A DNA stretch of 64,000 nt from Pycnococcus provasolii (GCA_049487715.1 CP150555.1:62001-126000); one strand, 5' to 3'. Shown: positions 27,104-37,060, numbered from the stretch's first letter. Notes: generated from the letters alone by a model not told the origin. Numbers and translations are program-made.

Positions 27104-28930
27104 ATGTCGTCTTATCTCAGGCGCATGGTAGCGTCCCGCGCTCTACTTCCCTACTCTCGCTTTCCTCCTTTGGAGATGCCAGACCTTAGTAGTCCACTTG
27201 CCTCACTTGGTTTTGTTTCAGCACGCACGTTTACATCGTCGTCGTCGTCGTCCGGAGAACCTGCGCCGGCAGCCAACACAGCAAGTCAGGCGACGTACAT
27301 ACCAGGCGTGCCGCAGCCGTCGCCGTTCACGCACGACCAAGCCACGTTCGCATCGCAGCAAGAACTCAACCCGCTCATCACCGCCGACGAATTCGCGAGA
27401 AGAAGGCAGGCGCTGTACGCCATCATGCCGCCGTACAGCGTAATCGTCACCATGTCCGCAAACATACAGTACGTCGCAGGAGTCATACCCAGACACTGGA
27501 GACAAAGCGCGGACATGAGGTACCTCACTGGTGTCGACGCGCCCGGGGCGGTCGCCATCTTCGAGGCGCCTTCCCACGGACACAGTGGAAGGTTCACGCT
27601 GTTCCATCCCCCGGACGACGCCGACGGGTTCCGGTGGAACGGAACCGCTCTCGGCGACCGCGCGTGCATAGAGTTCTTTGGCGCGGACAACGCCGCCTCC
27701 ACAGGCTCTTCAGGCGACGTGCACGCGACGAGCATCACCGCCGCGGCGGCTGCACGAGGAGGGTCCATAATGCTGTGCCCCGAAGCGAGGCATGCCATGG
27801 CGCTGGCGGCAAATGTCGACGCCTATGCTCCGTCGTCATCAGCTGGAGCTACGACGTCGCACGCGAGAAGACTCGTGAGAGCGGCAGTCGCAGGTGCGGG
27901 TGGCGTCGCGCGCGTCGGAGGGTGTGAGCAGCTCGTGCATCGGCTGCGCTGGAAGAAGAGCCATGCAGAGGTGGAACTCTTGCGTCGATCGTCCGCGGTT
28001 GCGTCACGCGGCGTCGCCGCGGCGGCGGCTGCGCTTGCGACCGGCCAGCCGCCCGACGAGCGCGTCGTTGCTAGCTCCTTTGAGCACGCGTGCAAGACGC
28101 GCGGCGCGGACCTTCTCGCGTATCCCACGGTGTGTGGGGCGGGATACCGCGCAGCGTCCGTGCACTACGGACGCAACGACGCACGCATCTTGCCTCACGA
28201 GGCGACGTTAATCGACGCAGGGTGCGAATACCACGGGTACGTGAGCGACATCACGCGCACGTTGCCCCCTCCACGCATGGATGCCGGTTCTCGCCTCACG
28301 TTCACGCGCGCTCAGCGGCGTGTGTACGATGCCGTGCGAAGGGTGCACAAGACGTGCCTCTCGATGCTCGGCCCGGGCGCACTGCTCAGGGATGTTCACC
28401 AGCACAGCGTCGCGGCGCTTGCTGCCGAGCTCGACGCTCTAGGCTTGCCGTTCGCCACGAGCGGACGTGCACCGTCCGCGCAGGCTCCGTTGCGTCGGAG
28501 TGCTTACCCGCACAGCATTGGGCACTGGATTGGCCTTGACACGCACGACTCTGCGTCCATGCCGCACAGCGAGCCGCTCGTTCCCGGCGTCTGCCTAACG
28601 ATTGAGCCGGGCTTGTACTTGGACGACGTCAGCGTTCCCGGCGGCGTATTTGCGGACGACGAGTGCTTCTTCGGCGACGCGGCGACGGCGCAGGCGGCTC
28701 ACGCAGCAGGTTGGCCTGCGGCGCGTGGAGGTCCTCGTGGCGTGGGCGTGCGTTTGGAGGACGTTATCGTGATCACCGAGGATGGCTACGACGTGCTCAC
28801 GAGGAGCTTGCCGATCGATGCTGACGAGGTGGAAGAGTGGATGCTTGGACTGTGGAGAGGAGGTGGTGCGGAGGAGGCTTACTTTCCCAAAGATGGCCCT
28901 CCCGCGCACTTGCCCGCGAGTTTAAGCTAG
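27104..28930 (+). CDS. Organellar Xaa-Pro aminopeptidase (ICP55/XPNPEP3-like, M24B)
   Basis: 608 aa from the ATG at 27104. A mitochondrial-type presequence (MSSYLRRMVASRALLPYSRF) and Ser-rich linker lead to the AMP_N domain (ITADEFARRRQALYAIMPPYSVIV...) and the pita-bread catalytic domain. Metal ligands can be seen in order: Asp in ATLIDAGCEYHGYVSDITRT (two Asp), His in SIGHWIGLDTHD, Glu in CLTIEPGLYLDD and Glu in GVRLEDVIVITEDGYDVLT. ICP55-type enzymes remove one residue from mitochondrial proteins after presequence cleavage and affect their stability. An insertion (FGDAATAQAAHAAGWPAARG) precedes the last ligand. No introns. Confidence 0.9.
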   Translation: MSSYLRRMVASRALLPYSRFPPLEMPDLSSPLASLGFVSARTFTSSSSSSGEPAPAANTASQATYIPGVPQPSPFTHDQATFASQQELNPLITADEFARRRQALYAIMPPYSVIVTMSANIQYVAGVIPRHWRQSADMRYLTGVDAPGAVAIFEAPSHGHSGRFTLFHPPDDADGFRWNGTALGDRACIEFFGADNAASTGSSGDVHATSITAAAAARGGSIMLCPEARHAMALAANVDAYAPSSSAGATTSHARRLVRAAVAGAGGVARVGGCEQLVHRLRWKKSHAEVELLRRSSAVASRGVAAAAAALATGQPPDERVVASSFEHACKTRGADLLAYPTVCGAGYRAASVHYGRNDARILPHEATLIDAGCEYHGYVSDITRTLPPPRMDAGSRLTFTRAQRRVYDAVRRVHKTCLSMLGPGALLRDVHQHSVAALAAELDALGLPFATSGRAPSAQAPLRRSAYPHSIGHWIGLDTHDSASMPHSEPLVPGVCLTIEPGLYLDDVSVPGGVFADDECFFGDAATAQAAHAAGWPAARGGPRGVGVRLEDVIVITEDGYDVLTRSLPIDADEVEEWMLGLWRGGGAEEAYFPKDGPPAHLPASLS

Positions 28931-28977
28931 TTCTCCATTTATTATTGTTTGCATTAAAAAGATAATGTTAAAGTTAC

Positions 28978-29769
28978 TTAGTCTTCGAACCGTTCGTTGA
29001 GCCACGTCGTGATGATTTGCAGCGCCTTGATGGTATCCTCCTTCACGTTAGGTTCTGCAAAGTCGCCTCTTGCCGTCCACCCGTGTTTCATCTGCGGGAA
29101 GGCGACAACTTTCGACTTGTTTGGGAATGCTTCTCGTAGGTAGTTGGAAGCCTCGCCATCTTCCTGAAATTCTGGCGGGTCATTTCCTGCGGGAAGGAGG
29201 AGGGTGGGACATTTGATGGCTTTGACGAGGTCGAGTGTATCTCGCTCGAAGGCGAATCCTTCGATGTGCAAGGACGGGTGGGGTCCAGCGATGGCGATGA
29301 GAGGGTAACCTTTTGCAGACATTTGAGCTGCCGCCCAAACGCCCCAGCACAGTCCCACGGCGGCAATTTTCGCGTCCGACGCGGATACCTGGTTGGCGTG
29401 TTCAAACGTCGCGTTGACGTCTTCTTCGATGGCTGTCCATGGAAACTGTTTGATGTACTCCTTGATGTTCTTTGCGTTTGCGGCTGTTTGCGTGCGTTGA
29501 AAGTCAACGAGCAGCACTTGCGCTTGTGTTGCGTGTGCGATGTAGTCAGCCAAGCGCGGCCTTCTTCCCCCGACACCGAAGATGTCTGACGCCATGACGA
29601 CGACTCGTGAAGGAGGAGTTCCAGTAGGATTTGCGGGCGTGACGTACACGGAGGTTCCCGTATGGAGAGCCAGTGAAGTTCCTGCTTGATTGGCTACGTC
29701 CGAGGAGTCTTGCAAGTCCCCCCACGACCCAGGCGGACAGCACGAACCTGCGTTGGCGTCGGACGCCAT
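28978..29769 (-). CDS. Dienelactone hydrolase family protein
   Basis: 263 aa, ATG at 29769. The alpha/beta-hydrolase catalytic set is present: Cys141 in GLCWGVWAA, Asp197 in LPAGNDPPEF and His229 in MKHGW. Residues 40-80 hold the usual VVVMASDIFGVGGRRPRLADYIA segment. The family's best-known reaction is opening of dienelactones; eukaryotic members are mostly of unknown substrate. No transit peptide is obvious, so it is probably cytosolic. It is convergent with the aminopeptidase gene (47 bp between stops) and divergent from QCR8. Confidence 0.9.
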   Translation of the reverse strand: MASDANAGSCCPPGSWGDLQDSSDVANQAGTSLALHTGTSVYVTPANPTGTPPSRVVVMASDIFGVGGRRPRLADYIAHATQAQVLLVDFQRTQTAANAKNIKEYIKQFPWTAIEEDVNATFEHANQVSASDAKIAAVGLCWGVWAAAQMSAKGYPLIAIAGPHPSLHIEGFAFERDTLDLVKAIKCPTLLLPAGNDPPEFQEDGEASNYLREAFPNKSKVVAFPQMKHGWTARGDFAEPNVKEDTIKALQIITTWLNERFED

Positions 29770-30036
29770 CGTCGAGTGAGGAGTGCTGGAGTGTAACGGA
29801 AACCCACGAGAATCCAGGGTAACTAACCCCCAAACAAAAAGAAACTTTTTTTAAAAAAACCCCTAAACGACGCACCAAACCGGTATCCCCTTCCCTGTTT
29901 TTTTTCTCTCTCTTTCACGTCGTCGCACCTTGCTCGAAGAAGGGTTTTTGCGACGCCCAGGTTTGTTCTGCTCATTGCCGTCGTTGCGGTGTGCTCTCCT
30001 CGCTCGTACACACACGCACACACACATACACACACA

Positions 30037-30547
30037 ATGGGAAAGACGCCTTTCCGACTACGCATGGTCCAGTACATGTACGTTTCATTGTTCGTTTTAG
30101 TTTTACAAACAACGCAAAGGGGGAGCGAGCACGCAAGCGGGAGGGAGGGAGTTTGGGTCATTTGGGATTTTGCGCCGGCGGCCGAATCGTTTCGTTCGCG
30201 GGAGGTCCTTAGGCTTTGATTTGTGCTTTGTTTTTTTAACACACTGGCTCGCAAAAGGCAAGCGCGTTGTTCACGTGATGGATTTTGGATGGTTTTACCA
30301 AGAAGGAAGGAATCGTTCACTCAAAGACTCACAAACCAAACCCCACCAAAAACTTCGTCAACACAGGCTCTCGCCGAACGAGCAGAATGTGCTCGGCGGG
30401 CTCGTCAAGGACCTGCCTTCGACGATCCAGAAGAAGATCAGCGACAACTTCTTCGAAATCACAGCCTTCTGCCTCGTGCCTGGCTTTGGAACGTACTACT
30501 ACGCAAAGTCCACCGTCGAAAAGGAGAAGATCGCACACAGATACTAA
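30037..30547 (+). CDS. QCR8: Cytochrome bc1 complex subunit 8 (QCR8), two exons
   Basis: Exons 30037-30077 and 30367-30547 give 73 aa, close to the 72 aa of plant QCR8. Exon 1 encodes MGKTPFRLRMVQYM with the last codon split (phase 2) across a 289-bp GTACGT...ACAG intron; exon 2 gives LSPNEQNVLGGLVKDLPSTI, a transmembrane stretch (FFEITAFCLVPGFGTYYYA) and ends EKEKIAHRY, close to the plant EKLEHRF ending. An unspliced frame through the intron would lose the MGK start and the conserved spacing. A TGTAA box lies 87 bp after the stop. It is an inner-membrane subunit of respiratory complex III. Confidence 0.9.
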
Positions 30548-30656
30548 ACGGCAAACGCTGTTTCGTTTTGTTTGTTTTACTTCCATCCCCCCCCCTTTTC
30601 TTGCTAGCATATGGAAGCAGTGTTCACAACTTACTGTAACCAGCCAAAACGAAACC

Positions 30657-33527
30657 TTAAGGTTCTCGACCTTCATCGTCGCTACTCTCCTCACCCTTGC
30701 GCGCGTCGTCCTCCGCCTCCGTTGCAGCCATGTCTAGCTCTGCCGCAATGGCGGCGTTGGCAGCCACGAGACGCATGCTCGCGTCGTTGTACGCGGCACC
30801 GCGCCCGCCGTACGTTTGGCCGATGGCAGGTGCCGTGCTCTGTATCAAGCCGGCGCCGCCACCGCGACCTAGTCCCGTGGTTTGGCCCATCGACGCCGCA
30901 GCCGCCCGCAGGCTCGCAATCGTCGCGTCACGACGGTTTCGACGAGCAATCATCATGCTAGCGGTCGACCGCTGACTAGCTTGACTGTCTTGGCTCCGCT
31001 GACGCATCCATCCAAGTGAAACGCCCGTCACGCTCGCCCGGTCGCTTCCATGATCGTCTGGGAAGCGCCTGGGACTGAACATCATGTCCAAGGACGTGCG
31101 ACGAAGAGATGCATGTGGCTTTGCGGCAGCCTCCGATCCTGGACGTGGTCGATAAACAGAGTCATCAAGCGAAGTACGACGCATGGTATTGTATAACCCC
31201 TTCAGGGGATCCGCCGCGACCTCCTTCAGCAAGTATGCATCCCTCGGGCTTCCCACCGCCATCGCGCTTGACGGGTGATCAATCTCGTCCTCTTCAGTCG
31301 TCATGTACCGCGCACGAGACTCCTCCTCCGTCTCACCCTCGCCAATCCACGAACCGGCCAAGTTGTCCGTCTGACGCGCGTCAGGAATCATGAAATACAC
31401 GAGCGGCCACGACACGACAAACGAAAGGGCGATGTTAAGCACCGGATTCACCCACAGGTTCTCAAATTGCTCTGCATCGCCGCGCTGCCCCGACGGATTC
31501 ACATCCAGGTACGCATTGACCAACGTGCCCATGTTCTTTCCCATGTTCTGACCAAATGTCTGGCAGCATGTCATGATCGCCATCGCGGTTGCCTCGATGT
31601 TGTGCGGTGTTAGCTGATTCATCAGAATGCTCAGCGGCATGTTCGTCATGATCACAAAGGCGGATGGCAACGCCTGCGCGCCGAGCAGAAAGACGATGTC
31701 CGGTATGCCCACCCTCTTGTTCCATCGACGAAAGAAAATCACATCCAAAAGGTTCAGCAGGCTCATTAGGATGATGTTCAGCGTAATGACAAAACGATAC
31801 TTCCAGTTGGGCATAAACTTCACGTACAGAAAAGATCCCAGGAAGGAGAAGACGAGGCTGACGATTGGCAAGGCGGTTGCCAGAATGTAGGGGGAGAAGT
31901 GAGGGCCGTCGGGATACGCCTCTGGGTCGTCCGCAAGGAAGTAGAAGGTCGCCTGCCCGGCGGTGGGTGCGCAAGCTGCATTGATCATAATCCAGATATT
32001 TGCCAGAGCGACGCGGGTGGGAAGCATGAACAACATCAGGGTGATGACAATCCCCAGAAAAGACGTGCTGACGAGAAACTGCACGAGAGAGAGAGTGCGA
32101 ACGTCCGCGTTGACGAAAAGCACGAGAAACAGGCTGGTGAGCGCCTGCGCAACCCCGAGCAACCCGAGCAGAAGGGCGAACACAATCGTCTTGCGGTGCT
32201 TCTCCAGCTTGTCCCATCGAAAGCCGCGCTTGCCTTTCTCGAGGCGCCTCTCGCCGAGTGAGTTGCGCCAAACGTTGAACAAGATCAGGCTGATCATGAA
32301 CGCACCAATGATGTATCCATAGCGTGCTGGCAGGTTGTCGATGAGCGCGCCGGAGAACGAGTACTGCACGAGCGAAATGAACAGGAAGAATTGCACGTTA
32401 AACGTCGCGAGATCAGGTCCGAATGCGGGGATACGCTTGATCTTAGCCGCGGATATACCCTGGATGATGTTGTCAGGTACCTTGGCAGAGAACACGACGA
32501 ATGTCGCGCAGATGGATATGATGATCGTGCCTAGAACGGACTGTGGGAGCAATTCACATTCCAACGCAGGCATCATCGTCTCGTCGCTTTCCGGAGAGGG
32601 AGCTAACGACGACGCTGCTGCTGCTGCTGCGTCGTTGAGACTCTGCTGGAGGAATCGTCGCCTTGTGGGAACACCGTCGTCTATCGGCGGTTCGTCGACG
32701 AGATCCAGAGGACTCATCTCCGGACCAGGTGCGAGCGCGTCGTAGTAGTCGTACGGTGGAAAGCAAATTTCGCGGAAAATGTTTCCCCGCTCGAAGCCTA
32801 GGTACGCTGAAGCTGGCACAAGTCCGATGACGAGGTATCCGATGACGCCAACGGCCGTGGATATGATGATGTACGGGTTGAAGTGCCAACCTGCGATGGG
32901 GCAGAGGTTCACCATGAGGCCCAAAAGAGGGCTCAGCAGCTGCGGCAGCGCCTGCACGTTTTCCAGCGACTGCACCAAGATGGACGGCGCGTTAATGCTG
33001 CGGTACACGTAGTCGAGGATGGTGGGAATGAAGTTCCCGAGCATGAAGATGATGATGAAGCTCATGTAGTTCCAACCGTAGTTGTCTCCCAGCAGACGAA
33101 ACCACGCGACGACCGTGCGTGGTGGATAGAGAAGGTAGTCGCAGATCGACGGTCCTTCGTCAGGCCACGTGACATACCACCTCGGGTTGTACGGCGGTTC
33201 TTCTGGCGCCGCTTCTTGTGTTGGCATCTTTCCGTCAGCAGGTTTGGCGGCAATGCCCATTTTCGTTGTGTGGACATCCGCCAGTTCGAGCGCGGAGTCG
33301 TACACATTCTCGTCGGAGTCTGTGCGCTGCGGTGTAGCATCTTCGAGTGCCTCATTTTCTTCTTCGACCGGCGCACCGAATCCGCGCCACGTGCGCGTCG
33401 GCGCGCGCAAGAACCCCCTGGGGGCGGAGGAGCCGTTTCCCGCGGGGTTGTTGTTGTTGTTGTTGCGAGAAACACCATCCTCACCACCACCCCCGTCACC
33501 ACCACCACCACGGCCGAACGACACCAT
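30657..33527 (-). CDS. MFS transporter of the folate-biopterin (BT1)-like family
   Basis: 956 aa, ATG at 33527. A hydrophilic N-terminus (about 140 residues, poly-Gly and poly-Asn) is followed by about 12 hydrophobic segments. LLSPLLGLMVNLCPIAGWHFNPYIIIST resembles the BT1 motif with G-x-x-x-D/N-x-x-P-I-x-G, and LPSAFVIMTNMPLSILMNQLTPHNIEATAMAIMTCCQTFGQNMGKNMG resembles the second-half signature. A long acidic loop interrupts the first half after helix 4. The 175-residue C-terminal tail contains two RRTSLD sites (near residues 783 and 809) and Ser-rich stretches. The substrate could be folate, pteridines or another solute. The family match is moderate. Confidence 0.62.
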   Translation of the reverse strand: MVSFGRGGGGDGGGGEDGVSRNNNNNNPAGNGSSAPRGFLRAPTRTWRGFGAPVEEENEALEDATPQRTDSDENVYDSALELADVHTTKMGIAAKPADGKMPTQEAAPEEPPYNPRWYVTWPDEGPSICDYLLYPPRTVVAWFRLLGDNYGWNYMSFIIIFMLGNFIPTILDYVYRSINAPSILVQSLENVQALPQLLSPLLGLMVNLCPIAGWHFNPYIIISTAVGVIGYLVIGLVPASAYLGFERGNIFREICFPPYDYYDALAPGPEMSPLDLVDEPPIDDGVPTRRRFLQQSLNDAAAAAASSLAPSPESDETMMPALECELLPQSVLGTIIISICATFVVFSAKVPDNIIQGISAAKIKRIPAFGPDLATFNVQFFLFISLVQYSFSGALIDNLPARYGYIIGAFMISLILFNVWRNSLGERRLEKGKRGFRWDKLEKHRKTIVFALLLGLLGVAQALTSLFLVLFVNADVRTLSLVQFLVSTSFLGIVITLMLFMLPTRVALANIWIMINAACAPTAGQATFYFLADDPEAYPDGPHFSPYILATALPIVSLVFSFLGSFLYVKFMPNWKYRFVITLNIILMSLLNLLDVIFFRRWNKRVGIPDIVFLLGAQALPSAFVIMTNMPLSILMNQLTPHNIEATAMAIMTCCQTFGQNMGKNMGTLVNAYLDVNPSGQRGDAEQFENLWVNPVLNIALSFVVSWPLVYFMIPDARQTDNLAGSWIGEGETEEESRARYMTTEEDEIDHPSSAMAVGSPRDAYLLKEVAADPLKGLYNTMRRTSLDDSVYRPRPGSEAAAKPHASLRRTSLDMMFSPRRFPDDHGSDRASVTGVSLGWMRQRSQDSQASQRSTASMMIARRNRRDATIASLRAAAASMGQTTGLGRGGGAGLIQSTAPAIGQTYGGRGAAYNDASMRLVAANAAIAAELDMAATEAEDDARKGEESSDDEGREP

Positions 33528-33922
33528 TCTTTGACTATTTGTGATATCACATGATAGAGTGCACGTGCCCCACTACGGTACAAGCTGGTTTTTTCGGTTC
33601 ATTTGATTCCTTGTTTTCCCTACCCGGGTACCTTTACGCGGTGTTCTCATCGTTACACATTTTCTTACCTGAGTCGTGTGTCCGTCTTTATAACCGGGCC
33701 ACAGATGGTTCCCCAAGAACAAACCTTAACAAGGCGTGTCTCGCAGGATACCTGTGACAAGCATGAATCCCCTCTCCCTTCCCCCTTTCCGGGCTTTTCC
33801 CCTATCCCAGGCTGCCAGGGGAGTGAGAGAGCTCCCATGGCGTTCCACGAGCTGGGTGTGTGTGTGTGTGTGTGTGTTTCGTTGGAGAAAGAGGACACAA
33901 GATTTCAGCCTTTTACAAAAGC
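33528..33922. other. Spacer, nothing recognised apart from a (TG)n run
   Basis: Holds the promoter side of the BT1-like gene and the 3' side of the bS6c gene. A (TG)n run lies at about 33857-33877 and a TTTACA (TGTAA on the gene strand) just below the bS6c stop. Confidence 0.6.
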
Positions 33923-34390
33923 CTAAGCCTCGTTCACCTTCGGCAAGTCGTATTTGATCGTCATGTAGCGAACGATGTTCTTCTCGTCGCCGCCGACGAC
34001 GGGTGCCGAAAGCATATCCTGCAGCGCCTTGGGCACGCGCGGCATAGAAACGAAGTTCACCATCACGTAGATGCCCTCCCACTGCTCCTTGATGGGGTAC
34101 GCCATACGCTGACGTCCGCGGTTCATGACGCTGCACTCAATTGCGCCCTCCGAGTTGATGAACGACTCGAGCTTGTCCATCTCCTCCTGCACCTCGTCGT
34201 CGAGCGTGTCAGCCTTCAGGATAATCACCGTCTCGTACTTTTTCGCCGCGCGCGGGTACCCCGTGCGCGGGTCCACCACCTCGCCGAGCGTCGCGGGCGC
34301 CGCCGCGGAGACGCGCACGGCGCGTGCGGAGCGCCTCCGAGGAGTAGGCGCCGCGGTACGACGCAGCGAGGACGTGCGTGCTGCCAACAT
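33923..34390 (-). CDS. Plastid small-subunit ribosomal protein bS6c
   Basis: 155 aa from the ATG at 34390. A plastid transit peptide of about 50 residues (MLAARTSSLRRTAAPTPRRR...) ends near VRVSAAAP. The bS6 fold follows: KKYETVIILKADTLDDEVQEEMDKLESFI, GAIECSVMNRGRQRMAYPIKEQWEGIYVMVNF and a C-terminal RYMTIKYDLPKVNEA. A TGTAA box lies about 10 bp below the stop on the gene strand. It is divergent from the epimerase-like gene with 287 bp between starts and an ACTCGGGGTT element at 34553. Presence of a bacterial-type S6 with such a leader is direct evidence for a plastid. Confidence 0.92.
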   Translation of the reverse strand: MLAARTSSLRRTAAPTPRRRSARAVRVSAAAPATLGEVVDPRTGYPRAAKKYETVIILKADTLDDEVQEEMDKLESFINSEGAIECSVMNRGRQRMAYPIKEQWEGIYVMVNFVSMPRVPKALQDMLSAPVVGGDEKNIVRYMTIKYDLPKVNEA

Positions 34391-34677
34391 TTCCAACAGG
34401 AATGAAGCACTGTATGGAGGGGGCGGAGGTCGATTTGTGGTCCCGGCGGCCCCCGTTGGGAAATGTGGATAGAGTGGAAAAAAAAAGAACCCCTTCGCTC
34501 GGCCTGGCGAACAGTTCAACAACGGAACCCAGTGCATCGTCCCCGTGAATCTACTCGGGGTTAAGCAAAATATGCAAATTCATTTGTTCACAAACCCCAT
34601 TTGACTTTTTCTTGCCCTTTATCCACTTTTTGTCCGCCCCTTTTTCCCACACGCACAAGCGGCATTGGCAAGGAGCT

Positions 34678-36366
34678 ATGTCGGCGGCGGCGGCGCATTC
34701 TCTCAAGCACGCACGGCAAAGCCTCGTGCGACGCCAACGCACGACAGCGTGCTCGTCGGCGTTTCTGCACGCACGCTCACCAACATGGACACCGGGATTT
34801 CTGTCAGCAGAGCACTCCCGAACAAGCGCTGCTGAAACCCACGAAGTGCCGCTGCCTTCTGAGGACGTGCTCGCTCGCCTGCCGGCACGAGCTCAGCTTG
34901 CCGTCACAGAAGCGCACGCAAACCCCTGTGCTTCCGTTGAAGTCAGCGAGCAAACGAAAGAAGTGACGCTTGTCGCAGGTCCCTGCAAGTGCACAATATC
35001 TCTGAACGGCGCACGTGCCGAAGCCACCTTCAACGACGAAGCTATCACGGCGAACGTGTGCTTTCCGCACGAATCCAACGACGTTGCCTCTGACGGCGTA
35101 TGGTCGCTCGACGCAACAAATATCACAACACGAAACGCCGCGTCGGCGACTTTCGTCCTGCAAGATACAGAGCAGACGATGGAAAGGTGGCCTTACGCGT
35201 TTCGGCTGGAAGTTACGTACACGCTTTCGTCGAATGGCGTGCTGCACGCACGCGTCGTCGTCGTGAATGCGTCTGCAGACGAGTCGACTTCGGTCAACGC
35301 CTCCATCAACGTAACCGTTGACAACATGCCTGCTGGTGCGCGCGTCATCGGACTGCAGGGCGAGGCTTTCCTGGACGAAGAGAGCCGGACAGTGGGCATT
35401 GACCCATCAGCGACAGCCTTCATCGACGCCGGGGCGATAGAGAATCGACGATTCGTGTTTCTTGACGCCGCAAGTGGGTCGACAACAGGTGCAGGAACGC
35501 TTGCACGGCGCGTGCGCCTTCATGCAGGGGCATACATCTCGCCACGCGATCATCACGCACTCGCGGCGGCACGCACTCCCGGCGTGGCTCTCGTCGATCG
35601 CGACGGAACCGCCGTCGCGTGTCTGCGACCGTGCGATGCAAGCGGCACGTCGTCTCATCCTGCGTGGGGTGCCTCGGAGCGCACCTCCGCGTGGCGCGAT
35701 GTTGGCGTGCGTGGCAGCACGCCGAATGGCCTGGTGCTTTCGCTTGGTCGGCAAATGAATGCCAAGTCGCTCGCACCAGGCGAAGTGTGGTGCGCGACTG
35801 CCGCGTTGCACCTCCCCGGTGCAGGTGGCGTCGTGACATCGAGCATTGCACAGTCTGCAGCAAACGCATCGGCTGCTTCGGCTGCACCCACCCTTCGCTC
35901 GCCGAGTGCAACAGCGCGCGTCGCGAGCTTGGAGCTTCGACGACAGATGCGCGCTCTCGTCGGCATGCCGTCGCGCGAGGATGGCGTAAGGCGCACGGAG
36001 CTCTACGCACGTGCATCGGGGAAAGCTGCTGGCGACGGAGCGGGTGAGCACTGGCGTTGGCACCCGTTTGGCGCATCCCTGCGACCTCCGTCAGTCGCGG
36101 ACGTGTGGGAATCGCGCCTTCCCTGGGGCACGGAGATTCGTACGCCGCCAACCGGCTGGATGGACGTGGGTTCCGTCGACAGCAGTGACAATGCCGATGA
36201 AAGTGAGGCTGCACCGTCAGGTTTCCTCGAGGCTCTCCATGTGCAGCTTGGAGGCGCCCCGCCCGCCGCCGCCGCCGCCGCCGCAGCCGCAGCCGCCGCG
36301 GCCTCTGCTGACGGAGCTGAAGGAGGAGAAGGTGAAGCTGCTACTGAGGACACCCCTCCACTCTAG
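34678..36366 (+). CDS. Aldose 1-epimerase / glucose-6-phosphate 1-epimerase-like protein
   Basis: 562 aa from the ATG at 34678. The first 45 residues look like a presequence. A beta-rich galactose-mutarotase-like domain covers about 90-410: VTLVAGPCKCTISLNGARA, DGVWSLDATNITTRNAASATFVLQD, WPYAFRLEVTYTLSSNGVLHARVVVVNASAD, which is the mutarotase pattern around the catalytic His/Glu region; however the usual catalytic His is not obvious, so activity is uncertain. The last 150 residues are Ala/Ser-rich, with a 12-Ala run, and do not match the family. A TGTAA box lies 6 bp after the stop. Confidence 0.6.
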   Translation: MSAAAAHSLKHARQSLVRRQRTTACSSAFLHARSPTWTPGFLSAEHSRTSAAETHEVPLPSEDVLARLPARAQLAVTEAHANPCASVEVSEQTKEVTLVAGPCKCTISLNGARAEATFNDEAITANVCFPHESNDVASDGVWSLDATNITTRNAASATFVLQDTEQTMERWPYAFRLEVTYTLSSNGVLHARVVVVNASADESTSVNASINVTVDNMPAGARVIGLQGEAFLDEESRTVGIDPSATAFIDAGAIENRRFVFLDAASGSTTGAGTLARRVRLHAGAYISPRDHHALAAARTPGVALVDRDGTAVACLRPCDASGTSSHPAWGASERTSAWRDVGVRGSTPNGLVLSLGRQMNAKSLAPGEVWCATAALHLPGAGGVVTSSIAQSAANASAASAAPTLRSPSATARVASLELRRQMRALVGMPSREDGVRRTELYARASGKAAGDGAGEHWRWHPFGASLRPPSVADVWESRLPWGTEIRTPPTGWMDVGSVDSSDNADESEAAPSGFLEALHVQLGGAPPAAAAAAAAAAAAASADGAEGGEGEAATEDTPPL

Positions 36367-36581
36367 ATCAAATTGTAATGATTGATTCGCTCAAAAAACC
36401 ATGGGGGATTTGGTGGCGACAACGGAGACGACAAGAAGAGCAAGTGCAGCTCCCACGGCGTCAAGGAAAAGCACAAACGCGCCAACGAATGAGTGGGCTG
36501 AACGACGCTTGTCAACGACGCGAATGAACGTCTGTTTTCCGATGTAAATTCCATTCCATTACTGAATGAGCACTCGTAGTC

Positions 36582-37060
36582 TTACTTCTTCTCCTCCTTC
36601 TTGCCACCGCCGAAGGCTGCCTTAGCCGCTGAGAGCCCAACCGCCCATCCAGCAAGCACTGTGAACACCACCTGTTGTTGTGTTTGTGATATATTGAGTG
36701 AGTGTGTTGGCGAAGTGTCACGCACCAAGAAAAAAAAGTTGATTCGTACGTGTTCACTCTTCCACCTGGATGGCTCTGACGGCGCCATCCAGGGGTAGTC
36801 GACAGGCGGCGGTCCGTCGGCGGGCGCTGCGTTAAGTGCAAAGTGTGAGTGTGTAATACGTGGTGGTTAGACATGTTTCCTGATGTATATCCTCTTGCAT
36901 GTGTCGTTTCTTTCATGGAGTGAAATGTCTAAACACGAGAGTTGCGAGGCAAGTTTTTGGCGTGGCACGTACCTCCGTAGGCGCGCTTTGGCACGACGCG
37001 CGCGCACACGGCTTGTGCGCGCTGCTGTGTGGTGCGGAGTGCGCTGGCTGCGAAGGACAT
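36582..37060 (-). CDS. Small single-span mitochondrial-type protein of unknown function, three exons
   Basis: Exons 37060-36973, 36826-36750 and 36671-36582 join to 84 aa. Sites are GGAG|GTACGT, GCAG|CG, CAC|GTACGA and ACAG|GTG, in phases 1 and 0. The product starts MSFAASALRTTQQRAQAVCARV (presequence-like), then a Pro-rich stretch GAPADGPPPVDYPWMAPSEP, one hydrophobic segment VVFTVLAGWAVGLSAAKAAF and a Lys/Glu tail. The architecture is that of small accessory subunits of respiratory complexes or ATP synthase, but I cannot place it in a named family. It is divergent from the coiled-coil gene with 180 bp between starts and two TTCGGGGTT elements. Confidence 0.7.
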
